Positions 8,779 through 17,523 are shown, counted from the stretch's first letter. The stretch: DNA of 64,000 nucleotides from an uncultured Coriobacteriales bacterium (GCA_934654475.1 CAKUFZ010000007.1:1-64000); one strand, 5' to 3'. Translations and numbers: made by a program. The notes: a model not told the origin generated them from the sequence alone.

Positions 8779-9408
8779 TTACAGCCACTCGACGCGGCCA
8801 CTGCCGATGTGGTAGATAGCGCCCACAACCTCGCACTCCCCTGACGCCATCGCCGCGGCAATGATCTCGTTTTGCTTGAGAACATCTACCTGGTGCAAGA
8901 CGTGAAGCTTCTCAGCTTGGCGAGGGTCGGTCTCACCGCCCAGGATTGCGGCGACCTCATCTGCAACCGTCTTGGCCACGCCGTCAGCCTCGCCGGTCAT
9001 GGCGGCGTGCACCAAGCCGCAGTGAGTGTGGCCGAGCACCACCACGAGCGGCGCGCCCAGGTGCCCCACGCCGTACTCGACGCTGGCCTCCTCCACCCGG
9101 TCGATGAAATTGCCGATGGAGCGCACCATAAACAGGTCGCCCAGACACATGGAGAAGGACACCACCGGCTGCACGCGCGAATCGGAGCAGGTCACGATGA
9201 CGGCAAAGGGGTGCTGGCCGTCGCGAATGAGGCCCTCGCGCTTGTCCTCGGAGTGCATCTCATGGTCGTGGATGCCCTGCAAGAAAAGGTCGTTGCCAGC
9301 GGTAAGCCGGGCACGTGCCTCCTGCGGGGTACAGCGATGTGCACGATGGGAGGCAAGATCCTCCTGATCGAGGTCGTCCTCAAAGCTGACAAAGTCGCTA
9401 TCGCTCAT
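8779..9408 (-). CDS. Beta-class carbonic anhydrase
   Basis: 209 residues. ATG at 9408 follows GAGGAGGACTTC; the upstream in-frame extension lacks a better site. Beta-carbonic anhydrase zinc and catalytic residues are present: CSDSRV (zinc Cys, with the Asp-Arg dyad) at about residue 74 and HTHCG (zinc His and Cys) at about residue 129, with GDLFMVRSIGNF between. It interconverts CO2 and bicarbonate in the cytosol, supplying bicarbonate for carboxylations. It is monocistronic on the minus strand. A 79-bp MITE-like element lies 27 bp upstream of the start, in the position of the promoter or 5' leader. Confidence 0.93.
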   Translation of the reverse strand: MSDSDFVSFEDDLDQEDLASHRAHRCTPQEARARLTAGNDLFLQGIHDHEMHSEDKREGLIRDGQHPFAVIVTCSDSRVQPVVSFSMCLGDLFMVRSIGNFIDRVEEASVEYGVGHLGAPLVVVLGHTHCGLVHAAMTGEADGVAKTVADEVAAILGGETDPRQAEKLHVLHQVDVLKQNEIIAAAMASGECEVVGAIYHIGSGRVEWL

Positions 9409-9435
9409 GAAGTCCTCCTCAGCAGCGAAAATTAG

Positions 9436-9514
9436 CATACATTTCAGAAAATCGAAAAGTGCGCCAACTGGGCTTTTGTTGGATTAACATACATTTGAAC
9501 TGATGAAATGTATG
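9436..9514. repeat. 79-bp MITE-like element, copy 1
   Basis: Begins CATACATTTCA and ends TGAAATGTATG, perfect 11-bp terminal inverted repeats. A third CATACATTT (9488) forms a tight TTAACATACATTT / AAATGTATGTTAA hairpin at the right end. A second copy of the same length is at 48249-48327, identical at about four-fifths of positions, with the central GCGCCAACTGG and the hairpin arms fully conserved. Confidence 0.85.
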
Positions 9515-9532
9515 TTAATCCTAGCCCCGATA

Positions 9533-9571
9533 CAAAAAACGGGCTGGAGGACAGTATCCCCCAGCCCGTTC
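9533..9571 (-). terminator. Rho-independent terminator for minus-strand transcription
   Basis: Stem ACGGGCTGG / CCAGCCCGT; on the minus strand it is followed by a TTTTTT run. It is the likely terminator of the RNA-helicase transcript after that transcript crosses the repeats. Confidence 0.8.
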
Positions 9572-9617
9572 CTATATCTATCGCTCAACCCGCAAAACCA
9601 GGCCTCGCCCACTAAAA

Positions 9618-9895
9618 CGCGGGTTCTCGTCCGCAAGGCGCGCATCAGGTTCCCCCCACTAAAACGCGGGTTCTGGCCTGCAAGGCGTCGGGAGGCGATG
9701 CGTACTAGATGTACACCACAGGTGCGCACCGCGCGTGGGCCTCCCGGCACGGAGCGCCCTTTGCGACGAGCCCCGCGGAACGCAGCAGGCCAGGTTCCGC
9801 CCACTAAAACGCGGGTTCTGATGCGCAAGGCACACAGGTGCGATGCGTACTAGATGTACGTGAGCGCCTGTGGAACGCGGCGCATCAGGTTCCGC
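9618..9895. repeat. Three neighbouring copies of an imperfect palindromic repeat family
   Basis: CCCACTAAAACGCGGGTTCT occurs at 9608, 9655 and 9800. Each copy opens an imperfect palindrome starting GCGGGTTCT and closing AGGTTCCGC or AGGTTCC. The units are 9618-9652 (short), 9666-9800 (long, GGCCTGC / GCAGGCC inner arms) and 9811-9895 (85 bp). The two larger copies carry the core TGCGTACTAGATGTAC. A fourth copy is at 28570-28653. The last unit abuts the helicase stop codon. No gene is visible in 9409-9898. Confidence 0.8.
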
Positions 9896-9898
9896 AAC

Positions 9899-12001
9899 CT
9901 AATTCGCGCCGTGGTCGCCGGGCTTACGGTAGCGCTGCATGCCATACTGCTTGGGCCCGTTGCCGTTGCCGGAGTTCGAGCCGCCGCGCTCGTAGCGGCT
10001 GCCGCGGTCCTCGGAGCGGTTGTAGCCGCCCTTGTGGCCGTCGCGACGGTCGCCACCGTTGTCGCGATCGCCATAACCACGACGGTCACGGTCGCCATAG
10101 CCACCGCGGCCACCGCGATCGCCGTAACCGCCACGACGGTCGTCGCGGCCATAGCCGCCACGGCCACCGCGCTCACGGTCGCCATAGCCGCGACGCTGCT
10201 CGCCGGACTTCTCGTCACGACCGAAGCCGCGATCGTCACGGCGGTCAAACCCGCGGTCGTCACGACGGCCGTAGCCGCGCTCCTCGCGGTCGCGGTCGCC
10301 ATAGCTGCCACGGCCACCGCGGTCACGGTCGCCATAGCCACCGCGGCCACCGCGCTCGCCGTAGCCGCCACGACGGTCGTCGCGACCATAGCCGCCACGG
10401 CCACCGCGGCCGCCACGGCCACCGCGGCCACCACGATCGCCGCGATCGAAGTCGCGGTCGCCGCGCTCGGCACGACGGGCCTCACGCTCGGCGCGCTCCT
10501 GGGCCTCGGCGCGCTCACGACGAGCGGCGGTCTCGGCGAAACGAGCGGCGCGACGCTCCTCGAGGCTGCGGCCCGTGCCCTCACCGGCGGGCTTGGCCTC
10601 GGTCTGGCCGGCGTTCAGAGCGACATCGGCGCGCTCAACCTGCTCGGCGCGACGCTCGTGCTCCTCGGTACGGTCGAAGTTGCCCATATCGCTGTGACGG
10701 TCGCCACGGCGGCCACCGCGGGAGAACTCACGGGAGCCGCGCTCGCCGCGCTCGAAGCGCTCGCCGCGGCCACCGCGGCCACCGCGACCGCCACGGCCAC
10801 CGCGACCGCCCTTGCGGCCACGACGGGGACGCACAGTGGGGTCACGATCGGGATCGAGCCAAGCACGACGGTCGTCGAACTCGAAGCCCTCGAGCTCCAT
10901 CTCGGGCACCGTCTTCTTCATCAGGTACTCGATGTCGTAGAAGTCGTACTCCTCGTCGGGAGCGACGAAGGTGATGGAGAAGCCCTCCTCGCCGGCACGG
11001 CCCGTACGGCCGATGCGGTGGATGTAGTCCTCCGGGTCCATGGGCACGTCGAAGTTGATGACGTGGTCGACGTCGGAAACGTCGATGCCGCGGGCGAGAA
11101 CGTCGGTGGCAACGAGGATGCCCACGCGGCCGTCCTTGAAGTTCTTAAGGGCGCGGCTGCGCTGGCCCTGGCTGCGGTCGCCGTGGATGGCCTCGGCGCT
11201 GAAGCCCTCGCGGTTCAGGCGCTCGGCCAGGATCTCGGCGCGCGACTTGGTGCGGGTGAAGATGATGACGCGGTCGGAGCCCTTCTCGTCGAGCACGTAC
11301 TCGAGAAGGTCGGCCTTTTGATGCTGGCTCGTGGGGATCACGAACTGCTCGACGGTCTCGGCAGCGGTGCCCTTGTGGGCGATCTCGACGAACTGCGGGT
11401 CCTTGACCTCGCCGCCGATGGTGCGCATGACGGAGTCGTCGATGGTGGCGGAGAAGAGCAGGGTCTGGCGCTCGTTGGGGATGCAGTCGATGATCTGCTT
11501 CACGTCAGGCCAGAAGCCCATGTCGAGCATACGGTCGGCCTCGTCGAGGACGAGAACCTCGATGTCGTTGAGGTCGAGGACCATGCGGTCGTACAGGTCG
11601 AGAAGACGGCCGGGGGTAGCGACGAGCACGTCGATACCGCGGCGCAAGCCGTTAATCTGAGGGTTGTAGCTCACGCCGCCCACGACGGTGAGCACGTAGT
11701 GGCCGGTCTTCTTGGCCACGGTGCGGGCGACGGAGTCGATCTGCTGGGCAAGCTCGCGGGTGGGGGTCACGATAAGGGCCTTGGGGCCGTGGCCCTTCTC
11801 AAAGTGGCCGAGCTTGTCGAGCACAGGCAGGGTAAAGGCGGCAGTCTTGCCGGTACCGGTCTGGGCGGCGGCGATCACGTCGTGACCGGCGAGCACCAGC
11901 GGGATGGCCTGCTCCTGGACGGGGGTAGCCTCCGTGTAGCCCATCTGATGGACTGCGGCGAGGACGTTCTCGCCAAGGCCGAGGTCTTCAAAAGTTGCCA
12001 T
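9899..12001 (-). CDS. DEAD-box ATP-dependent RNA helicase with long RGG/RGD tail
   Basis: 700 residues from ATG at 12001 (AAGGAGA nine bases upstream). The N-terminal core (residues 1-370) has every DEAD-box motif: Q motif TPVQEQAIP, motif I AAQTGTGKT, Ia PTRELAQQ, II VLDEADRM, III SATI, and IV-VI ending VDHVINFDVP, YIHRIGRTGRAG. The remaining 300 residues are a disordered Arg/Gly/Asp-rich tail with dozens of GGRGG, YGDRD and GRGGYG units, typical of RNA binding and condensate formation in DeaD/CsdA-like proteins. The role is RNA unwinding, ribosome assembly and mRNA turnover, often cold-induced. The repetitive tail DNA makes all three antisense frames look open. Confidence 0.93.
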   Translation of the reverse strand: MATFEDLGLGENVLAAVHQMGYTEATPVQEQAIPLVLAGHDVIAAAQTGTGKTAAFTLPVLDKLGHFEKGHGPKALIVTPTRELAQQIDSVARTVAKKTGHYVLTVVGGVSYNPQINGLRRGIDVLVATPGRLLDLYDRMVLDLNDIEVLVLDEADRMLDMGFWPDVKQIIDCIPNERQTLLFSATIDDSVMRTIGGEVKDPQFVEIAHKGTAAETVEQFVIPTSQHQKADLLEYVLDEKGSDRVIIFTRTKSRAEILAERLNREGFSAEAIHGDRSQGQRSRALKNFKDGRVGILVATDVLARGIDVSDVDHVINFDVPMDPEDYIHRIGRTGRAGEEGFSITFVAPDEEYDFYDIEYLMKKTVPEMELEGFEFDDRRAWLDPDRDPTVRPRRGRKGGRGGRGGRGGRGGRGERFERGERGSREFSRGGRRGDRHSDMGNFDRTEEHERRAEQVERADVALNAGQTEAKPAGEGTGRSLEERRAARFAETAARRERAEAQERAEREARRAERGDRDFDRGDRGGRGGRGGRGGRGGYGRDDRRGGYGERGGRGGYGDRDRGGRGSYGDRDREERGYGRRDDRGFDRRDDRGFGRDEKSGEQRRGYGDRERGGRGGYGRDDRRGGYGDRGGRGGYGDRDRRGYGDRDNGGDRRDGHKGGYNRSEDRGSRYERGGSNSGNGNGPKQYGMQRYRKPGDHGAN

Positions 12002-12565
12002 GATAAAAGTCTCCTTATTGGGTTGTTGCGCGCCCGCTCTGTCCGAGCCACGGCAAAGAGCCGCAACCCGTCCGGGTGCACATGGTGTCGGTTGTGTCCA
12101 GGCTTGAACGGCCGCATAGCGCGAAAAACGAGCGCTCAAGGGCACAAATAAATGGACAGGCGGGTCGCAACCCCCTGTCAGAGGCCCTCAAATGCTTCGG
12201 CTTCAATGCGCGAGGCAAACGTTACTGTCAGCCCAGACTCGATTACATCGGTCTTGCTAGTTCTGGACGACGTTGCCTCATACGCACGAGCATGATACGG
12301 AAGCATTTCACCGGGGCGCGGATCCCCAGGAGACGTAACGCGTATGTCGGCAAACCCTGTCAGAATAATTTACCTATTTGTCTCTTGACAAGGGGCTACA
12401 CTTGTGTTTGCAAAAAGCACACAGGCTGCCAACGACGTGCACATATTCAAATCAAGCAAGTCCTTATACAAGGGACGCGCTGAATCGCACTGTATCAGAC
12501 GGGGCTCGACGCGCCTCAGACGTCGCGCGGCGACGCACGCTAGAATCCCGCCCCACCTTACAAAT
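12002..12565. other. Gene-free intergenic stretch upstream of the RNA helicase
   Basis: I find no convincing coding frame or RNA gene. It presumably holds the helicase promoter and a long 5' leader on the minus strand, as is common for DEAD-box genes with post-transcriptional control. A short dyad, gacaggcgggt...accccctgtc, lies at about 12156-12180. A second dyad around tccttatacaaggga lies near 12457-12471. Neither can be assigned. Confidence 0.4.
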
Positions 12566-12607
12566 AAAGCCCGCCTGAGCGATACGAATCGCACCAGACG
12601 GGCTTTT
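12566..12607. terminator. Bidirectional terminator downstream of the polyferredoxin gene
   Basis: aaagcccgcctg ... cagacgggctttt, a GC-rich stem flanked by A and T runs, about 60 bp past the polyferredoxin stop on the minus strand. Confidence 0.75.
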
Positions 12608-12670
12608 GAACAGGCCTTTTGAGCAGACGGCAGACAAAAATCACTGCCGTATTCGACCCTTGCTCGCTTC

Positions 12671-13819
12671 CTACTCGGCAGCCACCGGGTCGCGCAGCAG
12701 GTCGGCAACGCAGGTCTCAACGGACTCGACGGCGCCTTCGGGGCACAGCTCGCGGCACAGGCCGCAGTCCACGCACACGAGCGGGTCGACCACGCACGCG
12801 CCGTCCTGCATGTGGGCGGCGCCCAGGGGGCAGCCCGCGACCACGGCGTTCATGGTAGCCTCGCCGGCCTTCTCGGCGTCGATGCGCACGCCCTTGAGCG
12901 TGACGCGCGGTGCAATCTGCGGGAAGCGCATAACGGCGTCGAGGATGGTGGCGCGGGAGGCCGTGAGGGTGCCCGTGAGCTCGTCGGCGCCCTTGAGGCC
13001 GGGCGTCGTCTCGCCCTCGGCCACGCGGATCTCCTTGCGCAGGCGCACGCGGGTCTTGCGCTGGTCGGAGTTGCAGCGCTCCTCCTCAGTCAGGTTCTCC
13101 TCGGCGTGGGTGAGGTCGTTCTTGAGATCGTGCGCCAGGTCGCCGAAGCCCGAGAGCATCTCGCCGAAGGGCTCGTCGCCGTCGCCGGACTTGCGCACCT
13201 TGCCCGCAGAGTCGGTCCACTCGAGCTCGCGGCGCATCTCAACGAGCGGCATCTCGCGGCCCACGACCTCAATGGCCTCCATCACCGAGTCGACGATGCG
13301 CATCTCGGCGGCCTTGGCCTTGCAGCGCGGGCACAGGTCGCCCGGCAGGTACACGGCGAGGTTGGGGAAGTCGAGCATGAGCGAGGCCCAGGTCTCGGGG
13401 GCGATGGCGCCCAGGCAGGGCACCTCCACGACCGAGGGGCTCTCCTTGGCGATGCCCGTCTCAATGCAGGTGAGGTACAACGTGTGAGCGGTGCCGCCGG
13501 CCATGGCCTGGGCACGCTTGAGCAGGTGGCGCAGGTAGCGGGCCGTGGGCTCCATCACGATGATCGAATCTGTGGGGCACACGGCGGCGCACAGGCCGCA
13601 GTCCACGCAGAAGCCCTTGCCGATGGTCACCTTGAATCCGCCGGCATGCTCGGTGGACTTGGGGATGCGCACGGCCTTGCCAGGGCAGATGTCGACGCAC
13701 GCCTGGCACGTGGACTCGGAGTTGGTGCAGCGCAGGCACAGCGACTCATCTTGACCGATGGCGCGCACGACCTGTTTTGCGTTCTCGCCTGCCACACGAA
13801 GCTTGCTCTGCTCTGCCAT
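12671..13819 (-). CDS. Polyferredoxin-type 4Fe-4S protein
   Basis: 382 residues; ATG preceded by TTTGGAGG. Three cysteine groups mark ferredoxin clusters. The N-terminal CLRCTNSESTCQACVDICP and CVDCGLCAAVCP form a bacterial 2[4Fe-4S]-like pair, and a C-terminal CVDCGLCRELCPEG is preceded by a lone AGCPLGAAH Cys. The middle (about residues 110-180) contains TLYLTCIETG, EVPCLGAI and LPGDLCPRCKAKA, reminiscent of the Cys-rich delta-like domain of heterodisulfide reductase or F420-nonreducing hydrogenase, followed by a charged coil. There is no signal peptide, so it is a cytosolic electron-transfer protein. It diverges from mazG-eno, and no redox enzyme partner is adjacent. Donor and acceptor are unknown. 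Confidence 0.85.
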   Translation of the reverse strand: MAEQSKLRVAGENAKQVVRAIGQDESLCLRCTNSESTCQACVDICPGKAVRIPKSTEHAGGFKVTIGKGFCVDCGLCAAVCPTDSIIVMEPTARYLRHLLKRAQAMAGGTAHTLYLTCIETGIAKESPSVVEVPCLGAIAPETWASLMLDFPNLAVYLPGDLCPRCKAKAAEMRIVDSVMEAIEVVGREMPLVEMRRELEWTDSAGKVRKSGDGDEPFGEMLSGFGDLAHDLKNDLTHAEENLTEEERCNSDQRKTRVRLRKEIRVAEGETTPGLKGADELTGTLTASRATILDAVMRFPQIAPRVTLKGVRIDAEKAGEATMNAVVAGCPLGAAHMQDGACVVDPLVCVDCGLCRELCPEGAVESVETCVADLLRDPVAAE

Positions 13820-13941
13820 ATAGACTCGTCCTCCAAAAACGACGTTCTCTCCTCAAACGCGCGCATTATACCCCAGCTTGAGGCAGTTCGTTCAATTATC
13901 ATGGTGAGGTGCACTCTCGTTCGACCTAAAGAGGAGGAGCG

Positions 13942-14826
13942 ATGCCCCAAGACGCACCCCAGCAACACCCGCTCGACCCCGCCGATGCCATGAGGCCCGG
14001 CGCGCCCACCACGCACCCCGACTTTGACGCGCTCGTGCGCACCATCTGGCGCCTGCGCCAGCCCGACGGCTGCCCGTGGGACCGCGAGCAGACCCACGCC
14101 TCCATCGCCAAGAACATGATCGAGGAGGCCTACGAGGCGGTCGACGCCATCGAGGGCTCGGCTACCCGCCACCTGCGCGAGGAGCTCGGCGACGTGCTTA
14201 TGCAGGTCGTTTTGCAGTCGCAGATCGCAGCCGACGACGGCGAGTTCGACATCGACGCGGTGTGCCGCGACATCAACGAGAAGCTCGTGCGCCGCCACCC
14301 CCACGTGTTCGGCGACGCCGACGCCCCGCACGCCGCGACCTCCGACGACGTGCTCGGCATCTGGGAAAAGGTCAAGCTCGGCGAGCACAAGAAGAGCGAG
14401 GAAGAGGCCGCAGCCGAGGGCACAGCGCCCGAGAGCCTGCTCGACAGCGTGCCCGTGCAGCTACCCGCCCTCATGCAGGCGCAGAAGATCTCGCGCAAGG
14501 CCGTGGCCGCCGGCTTTGACTGGGATAGTGTCGATAGTGTGTGGGAGCAGGTACAAAGCGAAGTCGAGGAATTTAAATCAGCCGCTCCCGGTAGCGCCGA
14601 CGCGCAGATGGAGTTCGGTGATATCCTATTCGCATTGGTGAACGTCGCCCGTCGCGAGCACATCGACGCCGAGACCGCACTGCGTGCCAGTTGCGCCAAG
14701 TTCCGCAGGCGCTGGGCTTACATGGAGCAGGCGGCCCGGGCCGAGGGCCGCGACATCGCCGACGTTTCCCGCCAAGACCAGGAGGCCCTGTGGGCCCAAG
14801 CCAAACTGAAGGAGACTGAGCTGTGA
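13942..14826 (+). CDS. mazG: MazG nucleoside triphosphate pyrophosphohydrolase
   Basis: 294 residues; AGAGGAGG precedes ATG. The MazG fold is clear: LVRTIWRLRQPDGCPWDREQTH, then the metal-binding helices EEAYEAVDAI and EELGDVLMQVV. A second, weaker MazG half lies in the C-terminal part (VEEFKSA, MEFGDILFALVNVAR). This is the tandem two-domain form that hydrolyses NTPs, including aberrant nucleotides, to NMP and PPi. Its last codons overlap the GTG start of enolase (GTGA), so the two are translationally coupled. The N-terminal extension of about 25 residues is Pro/Ala-rich and poorly conserved in character. Confidence 0.93.
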   Translation: MPQDAPQQHPLDPADAMRPGAPTTHPDFDALVRTIWRLRQPDGCPWDREQTHASIAKNMIEEAYEAVDAIEGSATRHLREELGDVLMQVVLQSQIAADDGEFDIDAVCRDINEKLVRRHPHVFGDADAPHAATSDDVLGIWEKVKLGEHKKSEEEAAAEGTAPESLLDSVPVQLPALMQAQKISRKAVAAGFDWDSVDSVWEQVQSEVEEFKSAAPGSADAQMEFGDILFALVNVARREHIDAETALRASCAKFRRRWAYMEQAARAEGRDIADVSRQDQEALWAQAKLKETEL

Positions 14827-16115
14827 GCACGATCATCGATGTGTACGGCCGTGAGATTCTTGACTCGCGCGGCAACCCCACGGTCGAGGTCGAGGTGACC
14901 CTTGACGACGGCTCCTTTGGCCGCGCCTGCGTGCCGAGCGGCGCTTCCACCGGCGCCTTCGAGGCCTGCGAGATGCGCGACGCCGATTGCTCCCGCTACC
15001 TGGGCAAGGGCGTGCTCACCGCAGTCGACCACGTGAACGAGGAGATCGCCGACGCCCTCGTGGGCCAGGACGCCACCTGCCAGCGCGAGATCGACACCAT
15101 GCTCATCGACCTCGACGGCACCGAGAACAAGACCTGCCTGGGCGCCAACGCCATCCTGGGCGCCTCCATGGCCTGCGCCCGCGCTGCCGCCAACTCGGTG
15201 GACCTGCCGCTGTACGCCTACCTGGGCGGCCCCAACGCCTACACCCTGCCCGTGCCGATGATGAACATCCTCAACGGCGGCGTGCATGCCGACAACAACG
15301 TCGACTTCCAGGAGTTCATGATCATGCCCGTGGGCGCCGCCACCTTCGCCGAGGGCCTGCGCTGGTGCTCCGAGATCTACCACACCCTCAAGAAGGTCCT
15401 GCATGAGGCCGGCCTGGGCGGCGGCGTGGGCGACGAGGGCGGCTTTGCCCCCAACCTCAAGACCAACGCCGAGCCCTTCGAGTGGATCATGCGCGCCTGC
15501 GAGAAGGCCGGCTACACCCCCGGCGAGCAGATCCTCTTCGCCATGGACCCCGCCTCCACCGAGTTCTACGACGCGCAGCGCCAGATGTACTGCCTGAAGG
15601 GCGAGGGCCGCGAGCTCACGGCCGACCAGATGGTCGACTACTGGGCTGACCTGGTGGAGAAGTTCCCCATCGTCTCCATCGAGGACGGCATGGCCGAGGA
15701 GGACTGGGACGGCTGGGCAGCCCTCACGAAGCGCATCGGAGGCCGCGTGCAGCTCGTGGGCGACGACCTGTTCGTCACCAACAAGAAGCGCCTGGCCAAG
15801 GGCATCTCGCTCGACACCGCCAACGCCGTGCTCGTAAAGGTGAACCAGATCGGCACGCTCACCGAGGCCATGGACACCATGGAGCTCGCCAAGAAGTCGC
15901 GCTACGCCTGCGTCGTGTCGCACCGCTCCGGCGAGACCGAGGACAGCTTCATCGCCGACCTCGCCGTGGCCGTCAACGCCGGCCAGATCAAGACCGGCGC
16001 CCCCTGCCGCTCCGACCGCATCGCCAAGTACAACCAGCTCCTGCGCATCGAGGACCAGCTCGGCGTCGCCGCCCACTACCCCGGCATGGACGCCTTCTAC
16101 TCCATCAAGCGCTAA
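14823..16115 (+). CDS. eno: Enolase (phosphopyruvate hydratase)
   Basis: 430 residues, the usual enolase length. The GTG start overlaps the mazG stop and follows AAGGAGA. Hallmarks present: DSRGNPTVEVEV at the N-terminus, VPSGASTGAFEA, the magnesium-site ESIEDG-like segment (SIEDGMAEEDW), QLVGDDLFVTN, and the catalytic-loop SHRSGETEDSFIADLAV. It catalyses 2-phosphoglycerate to phosphoenolpyruvate in glycolysis, in the cytosol. It is the last gene of the mazG-eno unit, closed by a strong terminator. Confidence 0.97.
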   Translation: MSTIIDVYGREILDSRGNPTVEVEVTLDDGSFGRACVPSGASTGAFEACEMRDADCSRYLGKGVLTAVDHVNEEIADALVGQDATCQREIDTMLIDLDGTENKTCLGANAILGASMACARAAANSVDLPLYAYLGGPNAYTLPVPMMNILNGGVHADNNVDFQEFMIMPVGAATFAEGLRWCSEIYHTLKKVLHEAGLGGGVGDEGGFAPNLKTNAEPFEWIMRACEKAGYTPGEQILFAMDPASTEFYDAQRQMYCLKGEGRELTADQMVDYWADLVEKFPIVSIEDGMAEEDWDGWAALTKRIGGRVQLVGDDLFVTNKKRLAKGISLDTANAVLVKVNQIGTLTEAMDTMELAKKSRYACVVSHRSGETEDSFIADLAVAVNAGQIKTGAPCRSDRIAKYNQLLRIEDQLGVAAHYPGMDAFYSIKR

Positions 16116-16164
16116 GGGATTCGCTCGCGCGACCACCGCGCCTGCTCGACTCGCTGGTACGACC

Positions 16165-16208
16165 AAGCCCGCCCGCACGTCTCACAAGGACCTGCGGGCG
16201 GGCTTTTT
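16165..16208 (+). terminator. Rho-independent terminator of mazG-eno
   Basis: AAGCCCGCCCGCA ... TGCGGGCGGGCTTTTT, a perfect GC stem and T run on the plus strand. Confidence 0.9.
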
Positions 16209-16240
16209 ATGCAAGCGATTCGGCCCCCACCCACCAGCGC

Positions 16241-16285
16241 TGTTTATTTTGTCTATTTTGTTTATCTTGTCTATTTTGTCTATTT
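16241..16285 (+). repeat. Five tandem copies of a 9-bp unit TGTYTATYT
   Basis: The units TGTTTATTT, TGTCTATTT, TGTTTATCT, TGTCTATTT, TGTCTATTT run head to tail and end 42 bp before the AAA ATPase start codon, in the promoter position. The stretch is strongly AT-rich against its surroundings. Confidence 0.85.
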
Positions 16286-16327
16286 GTGGCATGCTTCTTC
16301 GCGTCAAGCCATTGGAAAGGATGCGAG

Positions 16328-17461
16328 ATGGTCACACCGAACCCATTCAAACCCACAGCGGGAGGCAATCCGCCCTCACTCATCGGGCGCGAGCAGGTCG
16401 TTGTCGACTTCGAAAAGGGCATCGACAACGGCGTGGGAGCACCCGGCCGCATCATGCTCATTACGGGCGCGCGAGGAACCGGCAAAACCGTCATGCTCGC
16501 CAACTTGGCCAAACGCGCCCGCAAGCGCAAATGGGAAGTTGTAAGTGAAACCGGTTCGAATGGCCTGTGTGAGCGTATCCTTGAGGCATTGGCTCCCAAA
16601 TCCAGCCCCTTCGACAAGGTCACCATCAAGCCGGAAGTCTCGGTTCTCGGCATCGGCGGAAGCATTGCCGAGGTCGAGCTGGCAAAAAAGACCATGCCCT
16701 CCTCACTGCGTAAGGCGATGCACATGCGTCTGCAAACCCTTGCCAAACACAACGCAGGTCTGCTCATCACCATCGACGAGGCGCAGGCATCGTCGCGCGA
16801 CGACATGGTGGCCATCTCAACGGCGGTACAGCATCTCGTGAGTGAGGATGCCGATATCGCCATAGCAATTGCGGGTCTACCCGAGCTCGTATCCGACCTA
16901 CTCAACGACAAGGTTCTCACGTTCATGCGTCGAGCAAAACGGGAGGTCTTAGCCGATGTGCCAGTGGAAGAGGTCACGCGTAGCCTCTACGAGACGTTCA
17001 ACGGGAACGGCATGACCCTGAGCCATGAACTCGCCGAACAGGCCGCACAAGCCACGTTCGGCTACCCCTACATGATTCAGCTCGTGGGCTACAACATATG
17101 GGACCAAGTCGCGAGCCGAGAGCACACCAATCTCTCCACCGTCATGCAAGAAGACGTCATCGCCGGAATCAGGGAGGCAAACAACGAGCTGGGAATAGCG
17201 GTCTGCGAACCCGAGCTCGCCGCGTTGTCAGAAAAGGGCATCGAGTATCTCTCGGCACTCGCGCAATTTGACGGCCCCGCCACGACTGCGGACGTCGCCC
17301 AAGCCATGGGCGTGACTCCCCAGTATGCCAACACCTACCGCCGCCGTTTGCTTGACGAGCACGTTCTTGTTGAGCCGAAGCGTGGAGAGATAGATTTCGC
17401 CCTCCCCTACCTGCGCACATACCTGAGAGAGCATGACCTGCTTGGGTACGAGCAAGATTAA
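16328..17461 (+). CDS. AAA+ ATPase of the Orc1/Cdc6-like (archaeal-ATPase) type with C-terminal winged helix
   Basis: 377 residues. ATG at 16328 follows AAAGGATG; the longer in-frame start runs into the repeat and lacks a ribosome site. Walker A is GARGTGKTVM (about residue 45), Walker B is LLITIDEAQ, and a sensor-like IAIAGLPEL follows. The C-terminal ~70 residues (YLSALAQFDGPATTADVAQAMGVT, RRRLLDEHVLVEPKRGEIDF) look like a winged helix for DNA binding. Such stand-alone ATPases occur in accessory DNA, often with DNA-processing or defence roles, but none is demonstrated here. It is monocistronic, faces the cassette on the opposite strand, and shares that cassette's bidirectional hairpin terminator. 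Confidence 0.8.
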   Translation: MVTPNPFKPTAGGNPPSLIGREQVVVDFEKGIDNGVGAPGRIMLITGARGTGKTVMLANLAKRARKRKWEVVSETGSNGLCERILEALAPKSSPFDKVTIKPEVSVLGIGGSIAEVELAKKTMPSSLRKAMHMRLQTLAKHNAGLLITIDEAQASSRDDMVAISTAVQHLVSEDADIAIAIAGLPELVSDLLNDKVLTFMRRAKREVLADVPVEEVTRSLYETFNGNGMTLSHELAEQAAQATFGYPYMIQLVGYNIWDQVASREHTNLSTVMQEDVIAGIREANNELGIAVCEPELAALSEKGIEYLSALAQFDGPATTADVAQAMGVTPQYANTYRRRLLDEHVLVEPKRGEIDFALPYLRTYLREHDLLGYEQD

Positions 17462-17476
17462 AGACACAACGAGAAT

Positions 17477-17523
17477 GGCCCCGCAACCTGGAAGCGATGT
17501 GTTGCTTCAGGTTGCGGGGCCTT
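17477..17523. terminator. Hairpin at the left end of the ABC cassette (bidirectional terminator)
   Basis: GGCCCCGCAACCTG ... CAGGTTGCGGGGCC, a 14-bp perfect stem between the convergent ATPase and cassette genes. Nearly the same sequence recurs at 24766-24812 beyond the other end of the cassette. Confidence 0.8.

Noticed and set aside
9608..9830. CRISPR-like spaced repeats (CCCACTAAAACGCGGGTTCT three times)
   Set aside because: Only three copies with irregular 47- and 145-bp spacing, each a palindrome arm; no cas genes.
9854..12151. A 765-codon open frame on the plus strand opposite the RNA helicase
   Set aside because: Its Ala/Thr/Val runs are the complement of RGG codons, and no ribosome site or domain is present.
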